DNA of 7,503 nucleotides from Sulfitobacter sp. (GCA_024636405.1 JAGXHC010000245.1:1-7503); one strand, 5' to 3'; shown: positions 1 through 6,660, numbered from the stretch's first letter. Notes: a model not told the origin generated them from the sequence alone. Program-made: numbers and translations.

Positions 1-201
1 AACGATCAGGCGTGCGTCCGGGTGGGCCTTGCGCAGTTTGCGGATATCCTGCCGTGCTTTGCGCACAGCCTCTGCGGTGACCGCGCAGGTATTGACGACC
101 ACGGCGTTGCCCAACCCCGCCTGCGCCGCCAGATCCTTCATTGCTTCCGTTTCATAAGCGTTCAGCCGACAGCCGTGGTTGGAAAAGACAGGCGTGGTCA
201 T
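1..201 (-). CDS. mtaB: MtaB, tRNA t6A37 methylthiotransferase (N-terminal part, cut by window edge)
   Basis: This is the start of a radical-SAM methylthiotransferase that would convert t6A at position 37 of ANN-decoding tRNAs to ms2t6A in the cytoplasm. Only the first 67 residues are present, and the frame is still open at base 1. They belong to the N-terminal UPF0004 (MTTase) domain: the HGCRLN motif with Cys11, the YETEAM segment at 16-21, and VVNTCAVT with Cys39. These two Cys are the first two of the three that bind the auxiliary 4Fe-4S cluster in this family. The radical-SAM CxxxCxxC motif and TRAM domain would lie outside the window. The ATG overlaps the dapF stop in an ATGA (198-201). 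No strong ribosome binding site is visible, so translation is probably coupled to dapF. MiaB and RimO are relatives, but [10 protein letters not shown] with NTCAVTAEA is the MtaB pattern. Family call confident; the substrate is family knowledge. Confidence 0.9.
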   Translation of the reverse strand, partial: MTTPVFSNHGCRLNAYETEAMKDLAAQAGLGNAVVVNTCAVTAEAVRKARQDIRKLRKAHPDARLIV

Positions 202-1031
202 TTCGCGTTTTCCAGAAAGGCGGGCGTCAGTGTGCCGGAGAATACATGCATCGTCGGTCCTGTCATCCAAACCCCATCGTCGCGCCAGTCGATGTGCAGC
301 GTGCCGCCGTCCAGATCAATGCGCACAGCGCGGCCCGTCAGGCCACGCCGGGCCGCTGCCACGGCCGTGGCACAGGAGGACGATCCGGAGGCCAGCGTAA
401 TGCCGACACCGCGCTCCCACACCCGCATGCGGATGTGGTCAGGGCCGATGATCTGGGCAAACTGAACATTGGTGCGCTGCGGGAACAGCGGATGATGCTC
501 GATGCACGCGCCGCGTTGGGCCAGGTCAACGGCATCCACGTCGTCAACAAAGAACGTGCAATGCGGGTTGCCCATGCCGGTAGCCGAAGGCGCCCCTTCG
601 ATGGGCAGTGCTACTGTATCCATTTCCCGTGCCAGCGGAATGTCGTCCCAGTTCAGCTGTGGTTGGCCCATATTGATCGCCGTCAGACCGTCCCCGGCAT
701 CACGCGCGGCCAGATCGCCCCGGTCGGTTGTCAGATGCAACGTGGATTTTCCGGTCTCTTCCATCAGATACCGCGCGATACAGCGTGTTGCATTCCCGCA
801 GGAGGCAGACTGTGATCCGTCGGCGTTGTAAAACGTCAGATGCGCGTCACCAGCGCCGACAGAAATTACGGCAAGCTGATCAAATCCGACGCCGAAATGC
901 CGATGCCCGATAGCGCGGGCCAGCGCTGCATCGACCGTCAACGACTGCGCACGCGCGTCCACCACGACAAAGTCGTTTCCCAGCCCATGCATCTTCATGA
1001 AGGGCAAACCGATGGTCGAAGCGCTGCACAT
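198..1031 (-). CDS. dapF: DapF, diaminopimelate epimerase, with Ser at the second catalytic Cys position
   Basis: DapF interconverts LL- and meso-diaminopimelate in the cytoplasm, the penultimate step to lysine and the source of the peptidoglycan cross-linking residue. It needs no cofactor and uses two Cys as acid and base. Numbered from the chosen start (277 aa, normal for the family): [14 protein letters not shown] at 14-27, the first catalytic Cys78 in [14 protein letters not shown] at 152-157, TNVQF at 187-191, and the Glu206-Arg207 pair in VWERGVG. The second catalytic Cys usually sits in an ACGSGACA motif. Here the segment reads [11 protein letters not shown], so Ser215 (codon TCC, 387-389) takes that place, and the next Cys is Cys220. 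I chose the ATG at 1031 because residues GLPF before MKMHG look conserved in Rhodobacterales. ATG at 1040 or 998 (266 aa) are alternatives, and no start has a clear Shine-Dalgarno. Open frame continues to 1163, but that would run into the tRNA gene. It is followed by mtaB with a 4-base overlap. Confidence 0.92.
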   Translation of the reverse strand: MCSASTIGLPFMKMHGLGNDFVVVDARAQSLTVDAALARAIGHRHFGVGFDQLAVISVGAGDAHLTFYNADGSQSASCGNATRCIARYLMEETGKSTLHLTTDRGDLAARDAGDGLTAINMGQPQLNWDDIPLAREMDTVALPIEGAPSATGMGNPHCTFFVDDVDAVDLAQRGACIEHHPLFPQRTNVQFAQIIGPDHIRMRVWERGVGITLASGSSSCATAVAAARRGLTGRAVRIDLDGGTLHIDWRDDGVWMTGPTMHVFSGTLTPAFLENAK

Positions 1032-1097
1032 TTGGCGCATATACCCCCGCGCGCCGAACTTATCCAGCATGTCCCGAGAAATTCGCGCGTTAAGGGC

Positions 1098-1126
1098 TTG
1101 ACCCTTTAGGCCGACCTTTCTAGTAA
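1098..1126 (+). promoter_or_regulatory. Sigma-70-type promoter of the tRNA-Lys gene
   Basis: TTGACC at 1098-1103 (-35) is followed after exactly 17 bases by TAGTAA at 1121-1126 (-10). A start site near 1133 would leave only a few bases of leader before the tRNA 5' end at 1137. The -35 box lies in the loop and right arm of a small inverted repeat (AAGGG 1092-1096 with CCCTT 1102-1106), which may be chance. The element sits in the 105-base space between dapF and the tRNA, so it must share that space with any dapF promoter facing the other way. I could not identify that dapF promoter with confidence. Confidence 0.65.
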
Positions 1127-1136
1127 CCCGCCTAGT

Positions 1137-1212
1137 GGGCCTGTAGCTCAGTTGGTAGAGCAACTGACTTTTAATCAGTAGGTCTCCGGTTCGAACCCGG
1201 ACGGGCTCACCA
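1137..1212 (+). tRNA. tRNA-Lys (anticodon UUU), CCA encoded
   Basis: A full cloverleaf can be folded by eye. The acceptor stem pairs GGGCCTG (1137-1143) with CGGGCTC (1202-1208), including two G-U pairs. The D arm is GCTC/GAGC (1146-1149 with 1158-1161). The anticodon stem is ACTGA/TCAGT (1163-1167 with 1175-1179) and the loop is CTTTTAA with anticodon TTT at 1170-1172. The T arm is TCCGG/CCGGA around TTCGAAC (1185-1201). The discriminator is A1209 and the 3' CCA (1210-1212) is in the DNA. Position 37 is A1173, the base that would carry t6A or ms2t6A. It reads AAA and AAG. A run of five T (1213-1217) follows directly and may help end transcription. It is the only plus-strand gene here and diverges from dapF-mtaB. 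Confidence 0.97.
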
Positions 1213-1278
1213 TTTTTGTTCGATTTGCAGCATTCTGGATGTTCGCCGCCAAATTTGCTCTGACGGCCGGTTCTGATT
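1213..1278. other. Convergent spacer between tRNA-Lys and pxpA, no clear terminator
   Basis: Transcription of the tRNA (plus) and of the pxp operon (minus) converge in these 66 bases. Apart from the T5 run right after the CCA, I find no strong GC hairpin followed by a T tract on either strand. The operon transcript may therefore run on antisense through the tRNA gene toward dapF, or end by Rho. Confidence 0.4.
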
Positions 1279-2052
1279 TCAACTGTCTGTGTGCCCCGTG
1301 AATTGCTTCAGTCCAATTCCCGCCCCTTCAAGCAATGTGCGCACGGCGGTTGCGATAGCAATTGCTTCAGCGGTGTCACCATGCAGACAGATCGTGTCGA
1401 TTTGTGTGGGCAGATGTTTGCCGCTTTCGGTGATGATCGCGCCGGCCTGCACCATTTCCACCATTCGCTTACCAGCGCGCGCAGCGTCGTGGATGACGGC
1501 GCCGTCCAGCGCGCGGTCCACCAGTGTCGCGTCATCGTTATAGGCCCGGTCGGCAAAGATCTCGCCCGCCCATGCGCATCCCAGCGCGCGCACCGCGTCC
1601 TGTTGCGCGGTCGCGGCCAATACCATCACGATCAGGTCGGGCGCCACGCTGAGCGCGGCGTCGTAGCAATCGCGCGCAAGGGTTTCGTCAACGGATGCCA
1701 TATTGGCCAGCGCACCGTGCAGCTTCAGGTGACGCACCTGCGCGCCGATGCTGCGGGCCATCCCGACTGAGGCGGCAACCTGATACCGGATCTGATTCTG
1801 CAAGGTGGCGCGCGGCACGGACATTCGGTTGCGTCCGAATCCGGCCAGATCCATAAATCCGGGGTGCGCGCCGATGCCAACGCCGTTTTCATGCGCCATG
1901 CCAATGGTCGCGGCCATCACATCGGCGTCCCCCGCGTGTCCGCCGCAGGCAATATTGGCGGAGGTGACAATACGCAGCAGGGCCGCATCGTCGCCCATTT
2001 TCCACGCTCCGAAACTTTCGCCCATGTCAGCGTTCAGATCGACGGTCTTCAT
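1279..2052 (-). CDS. pxpA: PxpA, 5-oxoprolinase subunit A (LamB/YcsF family)
   Basis: PxpA works with PxpB and PxpC in the bacterial ATP-dependent 5-oxoprolinase, which opens 5-oxoproline to L-glutamate in the cytoplasm. The 257-aa product has the normal length and the family motifs in order: [11 protein letters not shown] at 5-15, [12 protein letters not shown] at 31-42, [14 protein letters not shown] at 61-74, LKLHGALAN at 109-117, [11 protein letters not shown] at 164-174, GAVIHD at 184-189 and [11 protein letters not shown] at 217-227. Many relatives read KPHGALYN where this one reads KLHGALAN, a change at two positions (Leu111, Ala116). The start is the ATG at 2052 because a good GGAGAG site lies 5 bases upstream; an in-frame ATG at 2070 would lie inside pxpC. 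One base separates it from the pxpC stop, so it is the last gene of the operon. Family certain; activity on 5-oxoproline itself is inferred. Confidence 0.93.
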   Translation of the reverse strand: MKTVDLNADMGESFGAWKMGDDAALLRIVTSANIACGGHAGDADVMAATIGMAHENGVGIGAHPGFMDLAGFGRNRMSVPRATLQNQIRYQVAASVGMARSIGAQVRHLKLHGALANMASVDETLARDCYDAALSVAPDLIVMVLAATAQQDAVRALGCAWAGEIFADRAYNDDATLVDRALDGAVIHDAARAGKRMVEMVQAGAIITESGKHLPTQIDTICLHGDTAEAIAIATAVRTLLEGAGIGLKQFTGHTDS

Positions 2053-2053
2053 G

Positions 2054-3085
2054 TCAGCTCTCCAAATCAAAGGGGTCCGCGCGGGCAGAAATCACACCGC
2101 TCACCAACTGAAAACTCAGCAAGTTCTGCATCGTGGCTGGGTCACGAACAAACGGCGCCACGCTGCGCGGCAGTGCTGCAAGTTCCGCACCAAAGCGGGT
2201 TTGCAGGGCGATCGCTTGTTCCATCGTGACAAACTCGAAGGTGATGGATGCGCCTGCTTCGGCCTGCGCAATGCGCGGCAGATCACATGGAATGACGGTG
2301 CCGATGCGCGGATAACCCCCGGTGGTCTGACATTCACACATCAGCACAAAAGGGGCGCCGTCGCCGGTGATCTGGATGTCGCCGGGCACAATCACTTCGG
2401 ACACAATGCTAAGCTGGTCATCGGTCGAAAACCCCTCCGCTTCGCCGGGATCCATGCGCACGCCCATGCGGTTTGCGCGGCTGTCGCGCGTAAAGGTACA
2501 GGCCTCGAATCGGGCACGGGTATCGGGCGAAAATGCCTGGGTCTGCATGCTGCTGACCACCCGCACGGTGCCGCCGCCGAACCGCGCGACCGGTGGCAGA
2601 TGCAGCCCGGTGTCACCACCTGAATCGGTACCCAGCGGCAGCGCGTCGCCGGCCTTGATCGCGCGGCCCAATCCGGCGCTCAGATGGCTGGCGCGCGATC
2701 CCATGATCACGGGTGCGGCAAAACCGCCGCCAACATGCAAGTAGCCGTAAGTGCCCGATTTCGCTCCGCCGATGACCAGCTTTGCACCCTTTGGCACGGT
2801 ATGGCTTGCGTTCCAGCGCAGGGGGGCACCCTCAAGCGTGGCGGTCATGACGGCACCGGTCAGGGCGATCCGGATGTCTGCATCGGTCACGAATGTGCCA
2901 CCCATGCCAACCATTTCCAGCGCGGCAAGCGATGGCTTTTGGTTCAGCAGGGCCGCGCCTTCGTGCAGCGCGGCAAAGTCTGCGGCCCCGCCTTGCGTCA
3001 GGCCCTGCGCCCGGAAACCGTGGCGGCCCATGTCCTGAAGGCTCAGCGAAGGACCGGTCTGCATGACGGTCAATGTCGCGGTCAT
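2054..3085 (-). CDS. pxpC: PxpC, 5-oxoprolinase subunit C (biotin-dependent carboxyltransferase-like, KipA/AHS2 family)
   Basis: PxpC is the larger of the two subunits related to allophanate hydrolase halves; with PxpB it would form the part of 5-oxoprolinase that activates the substrate with ATP. The 343-aa protein shows the AHS2 domain along its length: TGPSLSLQDMGRHGFRAQG at 10-28 followed by QGGAAD at 31-36, YLHVGGGFAAPVIMGSR at 115-131, NRMGVRMDPGE at 205-215, the hallmark TTGGYPRIGTV at 254-264, and DLPRIAQAEAG at 268-278. The common GSRSTY stretch reads GSRASHL here, a mild departure. The ATG at 3085 overlaps the pxpB stop in ATGA (3082-3085), and the stop lies one base before pxpA. 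Free-standing AHS2 proteins were once annotated as urea-amidolyase-like or KipI antagonists (KipA). The adjoining pxpA and pxpB favour the oxoprolinase reading. Confidence 0.92.
   Translation of the reverse strand: MTATLTVMQTGPSLSLQDMGRHGFRAQGLTQGGAADFAALHEGAALLNQKPSLAALEMVGMGGTFVTDADIRIALTGAVMTATLEGAPLRWNASHTVPKGAKLVIGGAKSGTYGYLHVGGGFAAPVIMGSRASHLSAGLGRAIKAGDALPLGTDSGGDTGLHLPPVARFGGGTVRVVSSMQTQAFSPDTRARFEACTFTRDSRANRMGVRMDPGEAEGFSTDDQLSIVSEVIVPGDIQITGDGAPFVLMCECQTTGGYPRIGTVIPCDLPRIAQAEAGASITFEFVTMEQAIALQTRFGAELAALPRSVAPFVRDPATMQNLLSFQLVSGVISARADPFDLES
2058..2063 (-). promoter_or_regulatory. Ribosome binding site of pxpA
   Basis: GGAGAG on the minus strand, 5 bases before the ATG at 2052 and inside the last codons of pxpC. 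It decides the pxpA start against the in-frame upstream ATG at 2070, which would lie within pxpC. Confidence 0.75.
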
Positions 3086-3819
3086 GGCAATGCCTCGCGC
3101 TGCGCACCGCCATCGCCCGAGGTATCCTTGGCGCGGATCTGTTCAAGCTCGGCGGCGGTAACGGCCGGAAACGCAAGCTCATCTCCCGGCGACAGGGCAA
3201 AGGGCGTATCGCTGTCAGGCCGGAAGGTGCGGAACGCAGTCTGGCCGACATGCCGCCACCCGGTGGGTGAGGCATTGGTGAAAATGATCAACTGACGGAT
3301 CGCCACGACCAGTGCTCCTGCTGGCACCGACTTTGTCAGCCCTTGCTGGCGCGGAATATCCCAATTTTTGTCCAGCTCGCCCATATAAGGTTGTCCGGGC
3401 GCAAAGCCGATGGTCATCACCCGAACGCGCGCGTTCGACAGTTGTTTGATCGCAGTATCAGCATCGACGCCCGCCAATGCCGCCGCTTCCTCAAGCTGTG
3501 GCGCAAGGTCAGTGCCGTAGACCGTGGGCACATGCCACAATGTGCGGCCTTCGGGCAAGGCGGCGTTGTACCAGTCCCGGTCCGTCAGCAGGGTTTGGAG
3601 GTCCGCAATGATCCGCGCAGGCGGGGTTGTGACAAGATCGACCTGAAGGAAGGTAGACACCAACGATGTGCTTGTCTCTGTCACGTCAGGCCAGCAAGCC
3701 TGTTCCAGGGCCGCGCGCAGGGCAAGGGCGGCACGATTGGCCGGTTCTGACATCGCATCGGCAAAGGTGACAAGGATACCGGACAGGCCAACCGTCCGTA
3801 TTTTGGGATACTCAGCCAT
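3082..3819 (-). CDS. pxpB: PxpB, 5-oxoprolinase subunit B (KipI/AHS1 family), divergent
   Basis: PxpB pairs with PxpC in 5-oxoprolinase. The 245-aa product has the AHS1 layout: an N-terminal domain beginning RTVGLSGILVTFAD (8-21), the linker HVPTVYGTDL (96-105), then the cyclophilin-like part with IGFAPGQPYMGELD at 137-150, SVPAGALVV at 164-172, SPTGWRHVGQT at 184-194 and FALSPGDEL at 207-215. Compared with the usual pattern (IHS...YxV, GFxPGFPYLGG, AGxQTGIY, SPGGW), several positions differ: Leu127 for His, Gln143 for Phe, Glu148 for Gly, AIRQLIIF at 173-180, and Thr186 for Gly. It is a clear family member but an unusual one. I chose the ATG at 3819 (8-base overlap with the upstream gene, GAAGGTG 7-14 bases before it). 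An in-frame ATG at 3837 would add six residues. B. subtilis KipI, a kinase inhibitor, is a homologue, but the pxpBCA cluster points to the enzyme. Confidence 0.88.
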   Translation of the reverse strand: MAEYPKIRTVGLSGILVTFADAMSEPANRAALALRAALEQACWPDVTETSTSLVSTFLQVDLVTTPPARIIADLQTLLTDRDWYNAALPEGRTLWHVPTVYGTDLAPQLEEAAALAGVDADTAIKQLSNARVRVMTIGFAPGQPYMGELDKNWDIPRQQGLTKSVPAGALVVAIRQLIIFTNASPTGWRHVGQTAFRTFRPDSDTPFALSPGDELAFPAVTAAELEQIRAKDTSGDGGAQREALP

Positions 3820-4747
3820 CACGCGGCACCTTCGCATAAAGCCGGGGCAGCAGGATGGGCGTCAGGTACATCGGCAGTTGCCAACACCCCACAAAGATCA
3901 GCAACGGGGTGACGACATCCGCGGGCAGCGCCACCAGAAACAATGCAATGTTGCGCGTGCCTGCCCCCAGCGCAAGCGGACCGGCAAGTGCACGCAGCCG
4001 GGTGTGGCGCAAGGTCAGCAGCGTCGCCAGCTGCAAACCATAGCTGATCGTGAATGCCAAAAGCGTCCACAGCGCGACCAGCCCCGGTGTGCTGCGCAAG
4101 GCGGGATTGATCGCGGCCATGAGGCCGATCACGATGGTTGAAAACGCCAGCACCGACGCGCCGTCCAGAGCTTTTGTCTGTGTCGGCGTTGGCGTGGACA
4201 AAAACAAGCGGCGCAGGGTAAATCCGGCGCAAGTGGACACGGCTATGACAACCAGCACCCGCAACGCGGCACGGATTACGTCGCCCGGCGGCCCAAGCTG
4301 CGGCGAGAGCGCCAGCACCGGCAGCACGGTCAGCGGAAACAGGGCCGTTCCCAGCACGAGGATTTGCATCATCCTCCCCGCGTCCAACCGCATCATAAGC
4401 GCGATGTTCACACTGCCCGATATCGTCGGCGCGGCACACGCCAGCATCAGCGCCAGCCCCGCAGGTGTCGCATGCAACCCGAAAGGCAGCAGGCAAGCAT
4501 AGGCCAGCAGCGGCAGGCCCAACTGCAACACCGCAACAGACCCTATCCCCCAGCCCAGGTCGCCAATGGCCCCCGCCGCGGCGCGCAGGCCGATGCGCAG
4601 CGCGGTAAGCAGCAGCAATATGCCCACCATCTGTGGCACCCATGCAAACAACGCCCCCGCCAGCCCCGGTGACAACAGACCCACCACCAGCCCGACGATC
4701 AGACAGGCGCGGGCATGGGTCGCGGCGAGGCAAAGCAAGGCTTGCAT
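3812..4747 (-). CDS. BASS/SBF-like transporter (bile acid:sodium symporter superfamily), substrate unknown
   Basis: This 311-aa protein is strongly hydrophobic with about ten predicted membrane segments (roughly 13-31, 36-54, 66-88, 96-118, 126-146, 158-177, 197-213, 222-245, 257-275, 278-302). That is the topology and size of the BASS/SBF fold. Family-like marks are the first-repeat stretch CAAPTISGSVNIALMM (104-119) and GAGTRNIALFL (261-271), which resembles the GNRN segment near a crossing helix, then QLPMYLTP (290-297). BASS proteins usually couple organic anion uptake to Na+; nothing here shows the substrate. The ATG at 4747 has a strong GAAGGTGA site 6 bases upstream that overlaps the dctM stop, and the gene overlaps pxpB by 8 bases, so it is embedded in the operon. 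A second open frame over the same bases (3819-4757) is a non-hydrophobic shadow. The family is recognised by pattern only. Confidence 0.75.
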   Translation of the reverse strand: MQALLCLAATHARACLIVGLVVGLLSPGLAGALFAWVPQMVGILLLLTALRIGLRAAAGAIGDLGWGIGSVAVLQLGLPLLAYACLLPFGLHATPAGLALMLACAAPTISGSVNIALMMRLDAGRMMQILVLGTALFPLTVLPVLALSPQLGPPGDVIRAALRVLVVIAVSTCAGFTLRRLFLSTPTPTQTKALDGASVLAFSTIVIGLMAAINPALRSTPGLVALWTLLAFTISYGLQLATLLTLRHTRLRALAGPLALGAGTRNIALFLVALPADVVTPLLIFVGCWQLPMYLTPILLPRLYAKVPRDG

Positions 4748-4753
4748 CCGGTG

Positions 4754-4761
4754 TCACCTTC
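4754..4761 (-). promoter_or_regulatory. Ribosome binding site of the BASS-like gene, overlapping the dctM stop
   Basis: GAAGGTGA on the minus strand, 6 bases before the ATG at 4747. The dctM stop codon (4760-4762) overlaps it, so ribosomes ending dctM uncover or reload this site, tying the two genes together. Confidence 0.7.
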
Positions 4762-6070
4762 AGGACGGTCCCTGCCGCAGATTATCAGGCAACCATGTTG
4801 CGAGTTCGGGAAACCAGATCAACACGAAAACCATGAAGACCATGATCGCGAACATCGGCAACGCGGCGCGTGTGATATAGCCCATTTCGTGATCGGTCAT
4901 GCCTTGCAGCACAAACAGATTGAATCCAATGGGTGGTGTGATCTGCGCCATTTCCACGACGACGACAACGAAGATGCCGAACCAAATCAGGTCAATCCCC
5001 GCGCCGCGCACCATCGGCTCGACGACGGCCATTGTCAGCACCACCGATGAAATGCCGTCCAAGAACATGCCCAGCACAATGTAGAACACCAAGAGCGCCA
5101 TCAACAATTGGAACCGCGTAAGCTCCATCGCGGCGATGCCATCTGCCAAGGCGCGGGGCAGGCCGGTGAATCCCATCGACAGCTTCAAAAACGCAGCCCC
5201 CGCCAGGATCAGCGCGATCATGGCGGACGTGCGCATCGCACCCATCAGGCTTTCGCGGAAACTGTGCCAGTTCAGCGACCCCTGAACCAGAGCCAGCGCC
5301 AGCGCGCCGATTACGCCGATTGCCGCCGCTTCTGTTGCCGTGGCAAAGCCTAGGTACATCGACCCGATGACCACTGAAATCAACGCAAAGACCGGCAGCA
5401 GGAACCGCGAATTGCGCAGCTTTTCGGCGAATGTCATGGTTTGTTCCACATCCGGGTGCCAGTCTTTCGATGTCAGCGCGACGATGCCGACATAGGCCAT
5501 GAACATCACGGCAAGGAAAAGACCCGGAAAGACGCCTGCAAAGAACAGCTTGGTGATGCTTTCGTTCACCGTAACGCCATAGACAATCAACGCCAGCGAT
5601 GGCGGTATCATCAACCCCAGCGTCGCAGCGCCGGCCAATGTGCCGATTATCATCTTTTCCGGGTAGTTGCGGGCGCGCAGTTCCGGGATCGACATTTTGC
5701 CCACGGTGGTCAGCGTTGCCGCCGACGATCCTGACACGGCAGCAAAGACAGTGCAGCCAACGATGTTGGTATGCACCAGCCCGCCGGGCAGCCGTGCAAG
5801 CCAGGGCGACAGACCTTTGAACATGTCTTCGGACAAACGTGTGCGATAAAGGATTTCACCCATCCAGATGAACAAGGGCAGGGCGGTCAACGTCCAACTG
5901 CTGGATGACGCCCAGATTGTTGTGATCATCGTGTCGCCAACCGGACGGGTTGTAAAAAGCTCCATTCCCACCCAGGCGACGCCCATCAGGGCCAGACCGA
6001 CCCACACACCCGTGCCGAGCAGGAAGAAAAGGACAAAGAGGAAAAGCGTGATGGCATAAACTTCGGTCAT
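4760..6070 (-). CDS. dctM: TRAP transporter large permease subunit (DctM family)
   Basis: This is the large inner-membrane subunit that moves the substrate in a TRAP transporter, driven by a Na+ or proton gradient. The 436-aa product has the usual length and about twelve hydrophobic segments. Typical sequences, numbered from the chosen start: ALPLFIWMGEIL at 63-74, AAVSGSSAATLTTVG at 110-124, LMIPPSLALIVYG at 153-165, FATATEAAAIGV at 242-253 and ITPPIGFNLFVLQG at 377-390. I chose the ATG at 6070 because CGGAGAA (6078-6084) stands at good spacing; the in-frame ATG at 6100 would lie within dctQ. The dctQ stop is 4 bases upstream of this ATG. The next gene starts 12 bases after the stop. The substrate is not set by this subunit. 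Confidence 0.95.
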   Translation of the reverse strand: MTEVYAITLFLFVLFFLLGTGVWVGLALMGVAWVGMELFTTRPVGDTMITTIWASSSSWTLTALPLFIWMGEILYRTRLSEDMFKGLSPWLARLPGGLVHTNIVGCTVFAAVSGSSAATLTTVGKMSIPELRARNYPEKMIIGTLAGAATLGLMIPPSLALIVYGVTVNESITKLFFAGVFPGLFLAVMFMAYVGIVALTSKDWHPDVEQTMTFAEKLRNSRFLLPVFALISVVIGSMYLGFATATEAAAIGVIGALALALVQGSLNWHSFRESLMGAMRTSAMIALILAGAAFLKLSMGFTGLPRALADGIAAMELTRFQLLMALLVFYIVLGMFLDGISSVVLTMAVVEPMVRGAGIDLIWFGIFVVVVVEMAQITPPIGFNLFVLQGMTDHEMGYITRAALPMFAIMVFMVFVLIWFPELATWLPDNLRQGPS

Positions 6071-6074
6071 GGCA

Positions 6075-6605
6075 TCATTCTCCGAAGCTTTGATCGACAA
6101 GGTCGCGGGTGATGCGATGATCCCCCTTCACGATGACATGCAGCAGGTTGTCCGTCAGCGCGATGGCAAGGATACCGCCGCCGATCACCATGACGGATTG
6201 CGGTATCCACAGCGCAGTCGCGTCCTGATCCTGCGAGACTTCGTGAAATTTCCACGACCAGTAGACGAACCAATAGGCGTAATAGGTAAAGTACCACGCA
6301 ATCGCCGATCCCAGCGCAAAACACCAGATTTCAAGCAGGCGTTTCGGCCCCGCCGGCAGCGCGTTGAGCAGGACCGACACCCGGATATGTGCGCCACGGT
6401 TCAATGCGTTGGCAAAGGCAAAAAAGCTGGCTCCGGCCATTGCGTAACCGGCATAGGATGCCGCGCCGGGGAAAATCTCGCCGGTCCAGCGGGCAACCAT
6501 TTGCGCCACAATCCACAGCAGTATTGCCACCAGACAGGCCGCCGCGACGGCGCCAGATGCGAGGTACAGATAGTCCAGACCCTTGCGTAAAGTTCTCACG
6601 TGCAC
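6075..6605 (-). CDS. dctQ: TRAP transporter small permease subunit (DctQ family)
   Basis: DctQ is the small membrane subunit that pairs with DctM and helps receive the loaded binding protein. The 176-aa product has four hydrophobic segments (about 14-38, 51-67, 90-115, 132-152), the standard DctQ topology. It carries the recognisable NRGAHIRVSVL stretch at 69-79 after the second helix and an aromatic-rich third helix (WYFTYYAYWFVYW, 104-116). The start is a GTG, and two are possible: 6605, used here, and 6599. The only Shine-Dalgarno-like string (GCGGGG) lies 2 bases before the first and 8 before the second, so 6599 may be the true start. It sits 55 bases downstream of dctP across a GC hairpin, and 4 bases before dctM. 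Confidence 0.92.
   Translation of the reverse strand: MHVRTLRKGLDYLYLASGAVAAACLVAILLWIVAQMVARWTGEIFPGAASYAGYAMAGASFFAFANALNRGAHIRVSVLLNALPAGPKRLLEIWCFALGSAIAWYFTYYAYWFVYWSWKFHEVSQDQDATALWIPQSVMVIGGGILAIALTDNLLHVIVKGDHRITRDLVDQSFGE
6078..6084 (-). promoter_or_regulatory. Ribosome binding site of dctM
   Basis: CGGAGAA on the minus strand at the end of dctQ, with its GGAG core 9 bases before the ATG at 6070. It supports that start against the longer in-frame choice at 6100. Confidence 0.65.
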
Positions 6606-6624
6606 TGCCCCGCTTTGTTGAAAT

Positions 6625-6648
6625 GGGCGGCCCGCACACGGGCCGCCC
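6625..6648 (-). terminator. GC-rich hairpin between dctP and dctQ, likely attenuator or mRNA stabiliser
   Basis: GGGCGGCCCG (6625-6634) and CGGGCCGCCC (6639-6648) form a perfect 10-bp all-GC stem with a CACA loop, 12 bases after the dctP stop. On the transcribed strand it is followed by ATTTCAACAAAG, so the T tract is poor and read-through is expected. That fits partial termination or protection of the dctP mRNA 3' end, which would give more binding protein than permease. The structure is certain; its role is inferred. Confidence 0.7.
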
Positions 6649-6660
6649 TGTTGGGTCGGT

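Noticed and set aside
141..815. 224-codon plus-strand frame across dapF
   Set aside because: It is antisense to dapF codons with no recognisable domain and no good ribosome binding site.
1092..1106. AAGGG/CCCTT inverted repeat on the tRNA -35 box as a possible operator
   Set aside because: The arms are only 5 bp and there is no second copy; too short to claim as a binding site.
1032..1163. N-terminal extension of the DapF frame up to an ATG at 1163
   Set aside because: It would run through the tRNA 5' half and its promoter and add 44 residues that do not match DapF; the frame is open only by chance.
1805..2623. 272-codon plus-strand frame across pxpA and pxpC
   Set aside because: It is antisense to two well-recognised genes, has shadow-like Arg/His/Ala-rich composition and no family resemblance; long antisense frames are expected at this GC content.
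2054..3819. Reading pxpB/pxpC as urea amidolyase or allophanate hydrolase parts
   Set aside because: There is no biotin carboxylase, biotin carrier or amidase gene nearby, and pxpA follows directly, the hallmark of 5-oxoprolinase clusters.
3819..4757. 312-codon minus-strand frame overlapping the BASS-like gene
   Set aside because: Its product is rich in Arg, Gly, Ala, Asp and Cys with no membrane pattern, whereas the overlapping frame is a clear polytopic membrane protein with a good ribosome binding site.
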